64,000 bases of DNA, from contig CBDEGR010000002.1 of the NCBI GenBank assembly GCA_965237895.1, positions 992,001 to 1,056,000 on the forward strand. Reading direction: 5' to 3'. How positions within the stretch are numbered: the first letter of the stretch is position 1; the number at the start of each line of letters is the position of its first letter. Positions 1 to 9,132 of the stretch are shown here, piece by piece. The notes under the pieces were generated by a model, which was given only the letters and a program-made list of their open reading frames with translations, was not told the origin of the DNA and ran no database searches. Origin of the DNA: CBDEGR01 sp965237895 (lineage in GTDB: Bacteria > Acidobacteriota > Terriglobia > UBA7540 > JAPUME01). Made by a program: the position numbers and the translations under genes.

Positions 1-462
1 GGCTTGGCGGACGGTATCGATGGCCGCGGCCCACTTGTTGCGCAACGCTTCGTTCTCCTGGTAGAGCGGAGGGACGACGTAGCGGGCTGAGCTTTCGTCG
101 ACGTAGCGTTGTGAAAGCTGCGAGTAGCCGAACCCGGCGCGGTGGCGGACCAGTTCATGCGTCAAGGAGCGGCTGACGCCCGTAATCAGCAGGTTCCAGA
201 CCGCGTGCTCCAGCACGCTGCCGTGCTTCGAAGAAAGAATGTTTTGGAGATATTCGAGGTTCGTCTTCCTTCCCTTGCCGAAAGACATGTAGCATGTGCG
301 TCCGGCCACCTCTGCCAGGATTTCTGCCGGCACGGGCGTGTCGGTAGAAAAAGCTATCCCTTCGTCTTCAAGGAAGCGGTGCAGTTCTTCGTACAAGACC
401 GCTTGCTTGCCGAGCAGATAAACCTTCGTGCGGTTTACGTAGGGATGAGAGTTCGAGTTCAC
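1..462 (-). CDS. thyX: FAD-dependent thymidylate synthase ThyX (3' end outside window)
   Basis: Makes dTMP from dUMP using methylene-tetrahydrofolate and FADH2. The 154 visible codons run off the left edge. They contain the ThyX signature region in the variant form RHRAGFGYSQLSQRY (family core RHR...S..R), preceded by SRSLTHELVR and followed by a VDES segment, as in ThyX relatives. The start chosen is GTG at 462 (protein begins MNSNSHPYVN), with a weak AGGA about 11 bases upstream; there is no ATG nearby. Family identity is clear from the motif; completeness cannot be judged because the C-terminus is off-window. Confidence 0.9.
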   Translation of the reverse strand, partial: MNSNSHPYVNRTKVYLLGKQAVLYEELHRFLEDEGIAFSTDTPVPAEILAEVAGRTCYMSFGKGRKTNLEYLQNILSSKHGSVLEHAVWNLLITGVSRSLTHELVRHRAGFGYSQLSQRYVDESSARYVVPPLYQENEALRNKWAAAIDTVRQA

Positions 463-593
463 TGGCGAATCGGATCCTGAGGGGCAGGCTATCCCGTGCG
501 GTCCCCACTTACCCGAGGACGTTGAACCATCAGAAAGTGAAAATCAAAATCAACGTTGATGATGATTTCGCGACGGCGAAGCTCGCCGCAGGA

Positions 594-833
594 CTAGTTC
601 TCGGAGGCCACCGTGGAGGTCACCTTCGGCGCCCGGTCGCCGTACTTGCGGCGGAATCGTTCCACCCGCCCGGCGCTGTCCACCAGTTTCTGCTTTCCGG
701 TAAAGAAAGGGTGACAGTCCGAGCATATTTCCAAGCGGATGTCCCCCTTGTGCGTGGAGCGGGTCCGAAAGTTGTTCCCGCACGCGCAGGTGACGTTTAT
801 TTCCTGGTAATCGGGATGAATACTTTGTTTCAT
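594..833 (-). CDS. rpmE: 50S ribosomal protein L31
   Basis: A 79-residue protein beginning MKQSIHPDYQ, the classic L31 start. Four cysteines (a CAC pair near residue 16 and CSDC near residue 37) show the zinc-binding C+ form. A GGAT-rich ribosome site precedes the ATG at 833; the ATG eight codons upstream gives an extension unlike L31. It is on the same strand as thyX but about 130 bases upstream of it. The C-terminal tail (KVTSTVASEN) is slightly longer than in short L31s. Confidence 0.95.
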   Translation of the reverse strand: MKQSIHPDYQEINVTCACGNNFRTRSTHKGDIRLEICSDCHPFFTGKQKLVDSAGRVERFRRKYGDRAPKVTSTVASEN

Positions 834-1050
834 AGGAAATCCTATTGAGGCGTTCAAGTCCGAAAGGTTATTTTATACTGAGCCCGCGATCCTTGCAATC
901 CCCCCTGTTAACAGATTGATTTATTGAGGGTTTAGGGAAGCTTGCAGGTCGTGGCGGCATCTTGACGCCCTTTTGCAGCGGATCGGTTTCTGCTCGGGTT
1001 CCATCTAAATAAAGCAGCCTGTCCTGTAAGGGTGACGGAGAGCCGCGTGT

Positions 1051-2754
1051 GTGATAGAAATGGGCGCGGAGGGAAAAAACCTCACCATGGAAGCAATTGC
1101 CGCAGCCGCAGGCTGCCTCATTACCTACTTTATTGGCTACCGTCTCTACGGGCGGTATTTAGGACGCAAAATTTTCGAGCTGGACCCCACGCGTTCGACC
1201 CCGGCGCACGAGCTGCGCGATGATATTGACTATATCCCGACGCGGAAGTACATCCTGTTCGGGCACCACTACGCCTCGATTACCGGCCTCTCGCCGATGC
1301 TCGGCCCAGCGATTGCCGTCATCTGGGGCTGGCTGCCCGGTATGTTGTGGGTCGTGCTGGGGACGCTGTTCATCGGTGCGGTGCACGACTTCGGGGCTTT
1401 GGTGGTTTCCATGCGCGCCCGGGGGTTGAGCATCGGCAAGGTCGCTGAGGGTATCATCGGCCCGCGCGCGAAGAGCCTCTTTCACATCCTGATCTTTTTC
1501 CTCGTCTCGCTGGCCATGGGCGTCTTCGTCTACATTTGTTCCAGGCTGTTTACGGATGAGTTCTACCCGCAGGCCGTGGTACCGACGTTCACCCTGATGG
1601 GGATTGCGATGGGCATCGGGTGGTTCATCTACCGGCGGTCGGGCCCGGTGGGCGCCGCCACGGCGGTGGGATTTGTCCTGATGCTGCTGGCGCTACTAGC
1701 CGGGTTGGCTTGGCAGCCCGAGGGCATCTCTTCGGAGACGTGGAGCTACGTGCTGCTCGGGTATGCCTTCTGCGCCTCGGTGTTGCCCGTCTGGCTGCTC
1801 TTGCAGCCTCGGGACTACATCAACTCTCTGCTGCTCTACCTGGGGTTGGCCAGTGCCTACCTCGGCTTCTTTCTGCTGCGGCCAACATTCATGGCCCCGG
1901 CCGTTGATCTTCACCCGGCTGAGGCTCCTCCGATTTTCCCCTTTGTTTTTATCGTGATTGCTTGCGGCGCCATATCCGGTTTCCACGGGCTGGTCTCCTC
2001 CGGCACCACCTCGAAGCAGATCGCTCGCGAGACGGACGCCACCTTCATCGGTTATGGCGGCATGGTGGGGGAATCGTTGCTAGGATTGGTGGCGGTCCTG
2101 GCGTGCACGGCCGGGTTTACCTCGATTGCCGCTTGGCACGAACACTACCGAAACTGGAATGTCGCCCAGGGGCTGGAAAACAACATGAAGGCTTTTATCG
2201 ACGGCACGGCCTTGTTCATCCATCAATTGGGCATTCCCATGGAAATCGCCCAGGCATTCATTGCACTGGTGGCGGTTTCCTTTGCGCTGACCACACTCGA
2301 CTCCGGCACCCGCCTGCTGCGCTATAATATCAGCGAGATTTCCGAAACCCTCCGGATTCCCGTTCTCCGGAATCGTTACGTATCGTCGCTCGCGGCGGTG
2401 GCCGCCATCGGATTGTTTGCGTTTTTCGAGGTGGACGGAAGAGCCGCAGGAATGGCTTTGTGGCAGTTGTTCGGAACCACCAATCAGGTGATGGGCGCGC
2501 TGACGCTGCTGACCATTACTCTCTACCTCATGCAGAGAAAGCGAAACTTCTGGTTCACTTTTCTGCCGATGGCGTTCATGATGACGACCACCGTCACGGC
2601 CATGGTGTTGAAGATCGGCGACTTTTGGGAGCTGCGGCAGTGGATGCTGCTCGCGCTGGGCGGGGGAATCCTCCTGGTAGCGCTTTGGCTGATTGTCGAA
2701 GCGGTTCTTCGGTTCCGCCGTCCGAAAAGCCTTGAGCCGGCTCCCAGCGACTAA
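1051..2754 (+). CDS. cstA: CstA-family carbon starvation/pyruvate transporter
   Basis: Integral membrane carrier of the CstA family (known members take up pyruvate or peptides under carbon limitation). The 567-residue protein shows family motifs: an N-terminal helix followed by GRYLGRKIFELD, then ARKYILFGHH-like sequence (TRKYILFGHHYASITGLSP), GAVHDFGALVVSMR, and SSGTTSKQI before a conserved TFIGYGGM stretch. About 14 to 16 hydrophobic segments are visible. Start: GTG 1051 with ACGGAG upstream; ATG 1087 (MEAIAAAAGC), preceded by GGAGGG, gives a more typical N-terminus and may be the real start. The stop is 21 bases before the next gene, so the two are probably co-transcribed. Confidence 0.9.
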   Translation: MIEMGAEGKNLTMEAIAAAAGCLITYFIGYRLYGRYLGRKIFELDPTRSTPAHELRDDIDYIPTRKYILFGHHYASITGLSPMLGPAIAVIWGWLPGMLWVVLGTLFIGAVHDFGALVVSMRARGLSIGKVAEGIIGPRAKSLFHILIFFLVSLAMGVFVYICSRLFTDEFYPQAVVPTFTLMGIAMGIGWFIYRRSGPVGAATAVGFVLMLLALLAGLAWQPEGISSETWSYVLLGYAFCASVLPVWLLLQPRDYINSLLLYLGLASAYLGFFLLRPTFMAPAVDLHPAEAPPIFPFVFIVIACGAISGFHGLVSSGTTSKQIARETDATFIGYGGMVGESLLGLVAVLACTAGFTSIAAWHEHYRNWNVAQGLENNMKAFIDGTALFIHQLGIPMEIAQAFIALVAVSFALTTLDSGTRLLRYNISEISETLRIPVLRNRYVSSLAAVAAIGLFAFFEVDGRAAGMALWQLFGTTNQVMGALTLLTITLYLMQRKRNFWFTFLPMAFMMTTTVTAMVLKIGDFWELRQWMLLALGGGILLVALWLIVEAVLRFRRPKSLEPAPSD

Positions 2755-2775
2755 TTTTTAAAGGGAAAATGGTTT

Positions 2776-4770
2776 ATGGGTTTTTTCACGGGTAAGGGTT
2801 CGATCTTCGATATGGGAGAACGGTTCCCGCTCCTCAACCGGAACCATGAATCGAGCGTCGATTGCGTCTTTTTGGCCGGGGACGTGACCGGCTCGCCCGA
2901 TATCAAGGCCGCGCTCAATCAGGGAACGCGCGTGGGCCGCCACGTGGCGAAGGACCTACCGCAAGATTCGCAAGAGGTCGATTACGACGTCGTCGTTATC
3001 GGCGGCGGACCGGCCGGCGTGGCCGCCGCGCTCGAGCTTGACAAGGCGGGCGTCCGCTACATCATTTTGGAGCGGAAGAGGCTCTTTAACACCCTCCGAT
3101 CGTTCGCTCAATGCAAGCAGCTCTATTACCCCTCGACGGGCGACGCCGCTGTTGAAGGGCCGTTGCCGTTTGAAGGCGATAGGGAAAGCTGTGATCTGCT
3201 GGAACGATGGGACGGTGTTCTCAAGAACCATTCGCTGAACGTTCGCATCGGCGAAATGGTGAAGGACGTTGTGAGCCGAGGCGGGATCGTCGTTCGGACG
3301 GATCAGAGAGAGTATCGTTGCCGCCGAGCGATCATTGCCGTCGGGCGGCTGATCCACTTTAAAAAACTGGACGTGATCGAAGGAAACGTGGAAAAAGTTT
3401 TCTATGGATTTCCGGAATCGGGTTCCGTAGCGGACCAAGACGTTCTGGTTGTCGGCGTAACCGAGGAGGCGCTCGAAGCCGTCCGAACCCTTGCCGAACG
3501 GAACCGCGTATCGCTGGTCTGCCTGGGTGAGGACCCGAATGAATGTGAACCGGAAGCTCTGGAGACGATCCGTCGCATGGAGAAAGAGGGTAAGGTCACC
3601 TTTTACGGGCAGGCCCGACTGACGCGCATCGCCGAACAGACGGTTGCCATTCGTGATACCGACGGCGAGCGCTCGCTCCCGAACGACCGGGTCTACGTTC
3701 TGGCCGGCGTCGATCACACCTCGCTTCCGGTCGAGCTTTATGAAAAATGCAAGATCGCCTACGACCGCGACTGGCATCTGTGGCGCTACTTAGCGCTGCT
3801 GGGGAGCCTACTGGCCGTCGGGGGGTTTTATGTTACGAAAAAGGTGAATCCGAATGCGGTCCAAATCGGCGCCTGGAATCTCGATAAGCTCTATCCGTTG
3901 GTCTATACGCTGGTGGTCCTGGGATTTGGAATAAAAGCAATCCGCCGCTGGGGAGCCTTTCGCTGGCGGCCGTCGCCTCAAGGCCACGGCAACCAGACGC
4001 TGCGCCTCAGCTCACTCATCTTCTTTCAGGTCTTTTTCTTTTTTATTCTTCCGGAATTTATCGTCCGCGATTGGATGGCATACAGCATCGTCTATCCCTG
4101 GCCGCTGGTCTTGAGCCCCGTCACGATTCAATCCATCATGCAATCGAACACCTACTGGTTCTGGGGATTGTTTCTGACGCTGATCGCCTTGCCGGTGTTT
4201 ACCTTGTTTCACGGAAAAAAATTCTGTACCTGGGTCTGCGGCTGCGGCGGGCTGGCGGAGACGCTGGGCGACACATGGCGGCACTACTCGCCGAAAGGCA
4301 AGGTCAATACGCGGCGCGAGCGCTATCTCTACCTCGTTACGGCTTTTACGCTGATTGCCACGGTGATCGCCGCCTTCGGTTGGGACGTGGCCGTCGCCGG
4401 CTGGAACGCGCAGAAGATTTATAGTTTTACGGTTGACCTGTTTCTGATCGCCGTTATTCCCGTGGCGCTCTACCCGTTTTCCGGTGGAAAGGTCTGGTGC
4501 CGCTACTGGTGCCCGGTGGTCGGCTGGATGAATCTGGTCGGCAAGAAAGTGAGCCGATTCCTCATCAGCCCGGAGAAGAAGCGCTGCATTGCCTGCGGCA
4601 TGTGCAGCCGATATTGCGAAGTCGGCGTGGACGTGATGAAGTTCGCGCTGAAGGGCGAGCCGTTCGGCATGGAGAACAGCTCCTGCATCGGCTGCGGCAT
4701 CTGCCTGCAAGTCTGCCCCACCGATGTCTTGCGTTTCGGCAAGCCTCTCGTTCAGATCGGACCCTCTTAG
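2776..4770 (+). CDS. FAD/NAD(P)-type oxidoreductase fused to membrane polyferredoxin
   Basis: A 664-residue fusion. Residues 31-52 resemble the C-terminal FAD motif of thioredoxin-reductase-like enzymes (FLAGDVTG then ALNQG). Residues 71-330 form a YpdA/TrxR-like flavoprotein with a GGGPAG dinucleotide motif at 76-81. The second nucleotide site (VVGVTEEALEA, about 225-235) lacks the usual glycines. Residues 335-590 are membrane helices of NapH/NosR type with C-rich turns FCTWVCGC and WCRYWCP. The C-terminus has two 4Fe-4S clusters: C604/607/610/614 and C637/640/643/647. AAGGGA lies 9 bases before the ATG. Likely moves electrons between a cytoplasmic flavin and membrane iron-sulfur clusters; substrate and partner are unknown. 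Confidence 0.85.
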   Translation: MGFFTGKGSIFDMGERFPLLNRNHESSVDCVFLAGDVTGSPDIKAALNQGTRVGRHVAKDLPQDSQEVDYDVVVIGGGPAGVAAALELDKAGVRYIILERKRLFNTLRSFAQCKQLYYPSTGDAAVEGPLPFEGDRESCDLLERWDGVLKNHSLNVRIGEMVKDVVSRGGIVVRTDQREYRCRRAIIAVGRLIHFKKLDVIEGNVEKVFYGFPESGSVADQDVLVVGVTEEALEAVRTLAERNRVSLVCLGEDPNECEPEALETIRRMEKEGKVTFYGQARLTRIAEQTVAIRDTDGERSLPNDRVYVLAGVDHTSLPVELYEKCKIAYDRDWHLWRYLALLGSLLAVGGFYVTKKVNPNAVQIGAWNLDKLYPLVYTLVVLGFGIKAIRRWGAFRWRPSPQGHGNQTLRLSSLIFFQVFFFFILPEFIVRDWMAYSIVYPWPLVLSPVTIQSIMQSNTYWFWGLFLTLIALPVFTLFHGKKFCTWVCGCGGLAETLGDTWRHYSPKGKVNTRRERYLYLVTAFTLIATVIAAFGWDVAVAGWNAQKIYSFTVDLFLIAVIPVALYPFSGGKVWCRYWCPVVGWMNLVGKKVSRFLISPEKKRCIACGMCSRYCEVGVDVMKFALKGEPFGMENSSCIGCGICLQVCPTDVLRFGKPLVQIGPS

Positions 4771-4825
4771 CAGGAGTAGAAGCGCCGCCCTGTCTTAATC
4801 GAAGGAGCCGGGGAAAGAGAAGACC

Positions 4826-6195
4826 GTGAAGAGATTCGCCTACGGCGCATTCCTGACGGTCTTCGCGTGCGGGGCGTTCGGGGCCTGCGGGCCGCCTTCG
4901 ACCGTTGCCCCTTCCGCGAAGCCGAACATCGTCTTCATCCTGGCCGACGACCTGGGCTAAGGGGATGGCGGCTCTTACGGGTGCCCCGACATCAGCACCC
5001 CCTGGATCGACCTCTTGGCCACCCAGGGCGTCCGCTTCACCCACTTCTACTCCAACGGACCGGAATGTTCTCCTACGCGGACGGCGTTCATGACCGGCCG
5101 ATACCAGCAGCGCGCGGGGGGACTCGAGTGCGCGATCGGGATTGCGAACGTCGGGCGGTACGACGACGCCATCCGTCTGCGCGAAAGGCGCGACCCTGGG
5201 ACTCCCGGCGTCGGAGACCTCCATCGCCCGCCTGCTGAACCTGGCGGGCTACGAAACAGCCGTCTACGGCAAGTGGCACCTTGGATACGAGCGCAAATTC
5301 TTCCCGGACCGCCACGGTTTCGAGGATCCCTTCGGCCCTCTGGGTGGGGCCGTCGATTACTTTCATCATACGGAGCCGGACGGCACACCGATGCTTTATG
5401 AGAACGGGGAGCGGGTCCGGCGCGAGGGATACGTCACGGACCTGATCACGGAAAAAGCCGTGGCGTTCCTCCGGCGGCGGAAAGACCGACCCTTCTTCCT
5501 CTATGTTCCCTACACGGCCCCGCATGCCCCTTACCAGGGACCCGCGGACCGGACCGACACGCCGAAAAACCGGGAGAACTTCAACAACCCGAAGGGGATG
5601 CGACCAACGTTCGCCGCCATGGTGGAACGGATGGACCGCGGGGTCGGATTGATCCTTAGGACGCTTCGGGAAGAGGGCTTCGAGAACAACACGCTGTTGA
5701 TTTTCGCAAGCGACAACGGGGCGAACCGGGTGGGGCGAACCCTGCCCTACTCGGGTACCAAGGGCGGACTCTACGAAGGGGGAATCCGTGTCCCGTGTAT
5801 CGCGCATTGGCCCGGCGTTCTTCCCGCCGGAGCGGTGACGGATCGCGCCACGCTCACCATGGACCTTACTGCCTCGATTGCCGGCGCAGCGGGCGTGACG
5901 CCCTCCCGCCCCTACGACGGCGTCAACATACTGGAAGACATCGCGGAAAATCGCCCCCACCGGAAGCAGGCGCTCTTCTGGCGGGCGCGGAGCGTAGGGA
6001 GAACCTGGAAGGCGGTGCGCGACGGGTCGCTCAAGTATCTTTCCCGAAAGGATGGGGACAAATTCGAGGAACACATTTTCGACCTCAAGAGCGACCCCGG
6101 TGAAACGAGCGATCTGGGCGCGACCTGGAAGGCCGATCTGGAACGCCTGAAGGGGCTCATGGCGAAGTGGGAAGCCGAGGTGCGCCCGCAGGGCT
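4826..6195 (+). pseudogene. Sulfatase (formylglycine type), nonsense plus frameshift
   Basis: Starts GTG 4826 with a lipoprotein-like signal. The sulfatase N-terminus PNIVFILADDLG is then stopped by TAA (4958-4960) where the family has Tyr (DDLGYGD). Reading on in the same frame gives the formylglycine signature CSPTR followed by MTGRY. Near 5180 the frame moves by one base (one extra base in CTGCGCGAAA), after which LGLPASETSIARLL, GYETAVYGKWHLG and ASDNGA continue the family to about 6195. The frame stays open to 6569 but the last ~370 bases match the opposite strand better. Both lesions would abolish the product unless they are sequencing errors. Confidence 0.85.
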
Positions 6196-6490
6196 TGAAG
6201 CTCTTCCTCGCGGCTGCGGATGCGCCGGTCGATCTCCCGCTTTACGGCGCCGGCACAAGTGATCCGAAAGTCCTGAAAGCGGGCCGGGATATTCGCCGTG
6301 ATGCCCGCCTTGCCTTGGAGCAGCTCTGGGTCTTCGGCTTCGAGAATCTTTCCCCCGTCGATGTAAGCGCGGACGCGGGAACCACGGTTTTCCACCTTGA
6401 GCGCATAGTACCGCTTGGTGTCGTAGGCGAACTTAGCGCTGCCGAGCTCCCGCCACTCGGCCACACCGAACCGCTTTTCTCGTCGGTCGT
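6196..6490 (-). pseudogene. Fragment of LamG/DUF1080-like carbohydrate-binding protein
   Basis: The minus strand reads KRFGVAEWRELGSAKF, YYALKVENRGSRVRAY, DGGKILEAED and ITANIPARFQDFRITC, then VKREIDRRIRSREEEL. This pattern (a laminin-G-like sandwich of the AYIDG/FDDFRV type followed by a charged helix) is seen in secreted polysaccharide-acting enzymes of DUF1080 and rhamnogalacturonan-lyase type. No start codon or signal peptide is present, and the reading frame runs straight into the antisense of the sulfatase. I infer a remnant left by a deletion; the ends are approximate. Confidence 0.55.
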
Positions 6491-6547
6491 GCCCTCCTCA
6501 GGCGGGAAATTGTTCTTAAGGCAGGTTCGGAATCCCGGCCCCAACTC

Positions 6548-7864
6548 TCAGCCTTTCGTGGGAAAGTGATCGGCTATGAATTGCAGCGCCTGCGAGCGGG
6601 ACTTGAGAGTCCCTTCCAATTGTCCCTCCTCGATGGCGTTGAGAATTTCTTTGAAGAGCGGCCCCGGCTGGTAGCCGCGCTCGATCAGGTCGTCGCCCCT
6701 CATCAGCGGCGCGGGGCGGATCACCTCCGGCGGCATTTGGTCGAGCATCTGTGTTGCCAGATGATAATGGGTCAAATCGCCGTGGCTGGCTGTGCAGTCG
6801 AGGCGATGCAGCTCCAGATGTTCTTCGAAGCCGTCCATGCGCAGGAATCGCTTCTGTGTGGAGGCGCGCATCTTCGGGAAATCTTTGAATCGTAGATGAT
6901 GCAGGACCAGCTCATAAACTCTCTCGATGGTTCGCGAGGGCATCCGTAGCCGCTCCAGAATCTCTTTCCCCATCTTGGCGCCGACGTCCGCGTGGTTGTT
7001 GAAGCGGATGCGGTCGGAGACGGAAAAGGTCGGTGGCTTACCGACGTCGTGCAGGAGAACGCCAAGTGAGAGCGTGGCCGTGGGTGCATGCATTCCTTCC
7101 AACATCATTTTTGTATGAATCCACACGTCGCCTTCCGGGTGGAACTGCGGTGGCTGCTCGACGCCTTTCATGCGCTCGACTTCCGGCAGAATTTCGTGCA
7201 ACAGCCCGGACTCGTCCAACAGTTCGAAGCCCCGGCGCGCCTGCCCTTCGGTGAGAATTTTTAAATTCTCATCCCGAATGCGTTCCATGCTGACGGAATG
7301 AATCTTCGGCGCAAGGCTCCGAATCGCAGCGAACGTTTTCGGGTCAATGGAAAGCCCGAGCCGGGCGGCGAACCGCACCGCGCGCAGCATCCGCAGGCGG
7401 TCCTCCTCGAAGCGCGTCTCGGCGTCGCCGATGGTGCGGATGATCTTCTTGCTTATATCTTCGCGCCCGCCGACAAAATCGAGAACTATGTCTTCAAGAG
7501 GATCATAGAGCAGCCCGTTCACCGTAAAGTCGCGACGCTGGACGTCTTCCTCGGGCGACTTCGAGTAACGAACCTCGGTGGGACGGCGGCCGTCTTCGTA
7601 GCGGTGGTCGCTGCGGAAGGTGGCCACCTCGTGTTGGTTTCCTTTTTCCATTACAAGCAGGACGCCGAACTTGATGCCAACGGGAATCACATCGGGGAAT
7701 AGTTTGCAGACTTTGTCGGGCGCGGCGTCGGTAGCGATGTCGTAATCCTTGGGCGGGATGTTCATCACCATGTCGCGCACGCAACCGCCCACGAAATAGG
7801 CTTTAAACCCCGCTTCGCTGAGCCGATGCACGATCGCTGTCGCGGTCTGTTTTTTGTCCGGCAT
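6548..7864 (-). CDS. cca: CCA-adding tRNA nucleotidyltransferase / poly(A) polymerase family with HD domain
   Basis: 438 residues. The nucleotidyltransferase head shows GGCVRD (about 26-31), the metal-binding DYDIATDA and the RRDFTVNGLLYDP and RFEEDRLRMLRAVRFAARL signatures. The C-terminal half has an HD motif (LLHDVGKP, then HADVGAKM). It adds or repairs the tRNA 3' CCA, or acts as a poly(A) polymerase; sequence alone does not separate these. The tRNA-Glu in this window already encodes CCA, so repair is the likely tRNA role. A GTATGCC start context is clear; dinB lies 46 bases upstream on the same strand. Confidence 0.92.
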   Translation of the reverse strand: MPDKKQTATAIVHRLSEAGFKAYFVGGCVRDMVMNIPPKDYDIATDAAPDKVCKLFPDVIPVGIKFGVLLVMEKGNQHEVATFRSDHRYEDGRRPTEVRYSKSPEEDVQRRDFTVNGLLYDPLEDIVLDFVGGREDISKKIIRTIGDAETRFEEDRLRMLRAVRFAARLGLSIDPKTFAAIRSLAPKIHSVSMERIRDENLKILTEGQARRGFELLDESGLLHEILPEVERMKGVEQPPQFHPEGDVWIHTKMMLEGMHAPTATLSLGVLLHDVGKPPTFSVSDRIRFNNHADVGAKMGKEILERLRMPSRTIERVYELVLHHLRFKDFPKMRASTQKRFLRMDGFEEHLELHRLDCTASHGDLTHYHLATQMLDQMPPEVIRPAPLMRGDDLIERGYQPGPLFKEILNAIEEGQLEGTLKSRSQALQFIADHFPTKG

Positions 7865-7910
7865 AGGGTCACATTAGAACTGAAGCGGGCCGAGCTTTTC
7901 AAGGCGGCAA

Positions 7911-9128
7911 TTACTTTTCCGGTTTGGGCGGGCGGAGAGGCTGGAGCAGGATTTGGGTTTTCGGCGGCTTGGAGTTGATGGAGCGCGCCATCTGAACCGA
8001 TTCGAACCCGTACCGGTCGCGCAGCCGGTCGGCGGCGTCGAGCGCGCGTTCCAACTTCTCTTCGCGGTGTCCCTCGATCAGGTTCATTTGTCGCGGATGG
8101 CCGGTGAGCTGCCCGGCGTGGACACCGAGCAGGCGGATTTTTGATTTCATAGATCGAGCAGCCTCGAAAAGTTCCCAAGCGGTTTCAAAGAGAATCGAAT
8201 CGAGATTCGTCGCCCTGGGAAGAGTGCGCGAGCGCGTCAGCGTCTCAAAATTTGCGTAACGGAGCTTCATGCCCACGGTGCGGGTAAACAGTCCGTGATC
8301 GCGCAGCCGCCGCGCCACCCGTTGGGCGAGATAAGAGAGCGTCCGCTCCAGTGTTTCGATGTTGGCCACGTCTTCGTCAAAGGTGGTCTCGTGGCTGATC
8401 GATTTCGGCGTCTCGCTGTATTCATAAGCGCCGGTGTCGCGCCCCTCAGCCTTCACGGCCAGCCATTCGCCGAACTTGCCGAATCGACTGATGAGGGTAT
8501 TGCGTTTCCATTTTTGTAGATCGCCGATGGTGCGGATGCCGAGGGCGTGCAGTTCTGGCTCGGTGACTTTTCCCACGCCGGGCAGCGCGCGGATCGGCAG
8601 CGGGCGGAGGAACTGTTTTTCGTACCCGGGCAGGATGGTCAAGAGGCCCTGCGGCTTGGCCTGCGTGGAGGCGATCTTCGAGACCAGTTTCGAGGTGGCC
8701 GCGCCGATCGAACACGGCAGTCCCGTTTCTTCCCGCACGTGACGAATCAGTTGATCGGCGGCGCGAAGACCCGAGCCGTACAGCCGCTCGCAGCCGGTCA
8801 GGTCGAGATAGGCTTCATCGACCGAGACCATCTCGACCAGGGGGCTGAAGTCGGAAAACATCCGATGCAGCCGTTGGGAGTATTCGCTGTAGAGTTCGTG
8901 GCGGGCGGGGAGAAAGAGCGCCTGCGGGCAGAGCTTTTTCGCCGTGCGCAGCGGCAGAGCCGAGTGGACGCCGTACTTCCGCGCCGCATAGCTTGCGGCG
9001 GCCACCACTCCGCGCCCTTCAGGATTTCCGCCAACAACGACCGGCTTCCCTTGAAGCGAAGGATTCTGAAGCTCCTCGACCGAGACGAAGAAGGCGTCCA
9101 TATCGACGTGGAGAATTTTCCGGTGCAT
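7911..9128 (-). CDS. dinB: DNA polymerase IV (Y-family translesion polymerase)
   Basis: The start chosen is ATG 9128 (MHRKILHVDMDAFF), because upstream codons overlap the end of prmC and are not conserved. Catalytic acidic residues lie in HVDMDAFF and SVDEAYLDLTG. A GIAxxKLxAKxAS-like block appears as GAATSKLVSKIAS, and a helix-hairpin-helix follows (ALPGVGKVTEPELHALGI). The C-terminal little-finger domain is present, total about 405 residues. The start is 4 bases after the prmC stop, suggesting translational coupling. Extends DNA past lesions in the cytoplasm. Confidence 0.93.
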   Translation of the reverse strand: MHRKILHVDMDAFFVSVEELQNPSLQGKPVVVGGNPEGRGVVAAASYAARKYGVHSALPLRTAKKLCPQALFLPARHELYSEYSQRLHRMFSDFSPLVEMVSVDEAYLDLTGCERLYGSGLRAADQLIRHVREETGLPCSIGAATSKLVSKIASTQAKPQGLLTILPGYEKQFLRPLPIRALPGVGKVTEPELHALGIRTIGDLQKWKRNTLISRFGKFGEWLAVKAEGRDTGAYEYSETPKSISHETTFDEDVANIETLERTLSYLAQRVARRLRDHGLFTRTVGMKLRYANFETLTRSRTLPRATNLDSILFETAWELFEAARSMKSKIRLLGVHAGQLTGHPRQMNLIEGHREEKLERALDAADRLRDRYGFESVQMARSINSKPPKTQILLQPLRPPKPEK

Positions 9129-9132
9129 GGGT

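Noticed and set aside
5088..6464. 458-codon minus-strand ORF opposite the sulfatase
   Set aside because: Only its first ~95 codons look like protein; the rest is antisense of the sulfatase. I kept just that part as a fragment.
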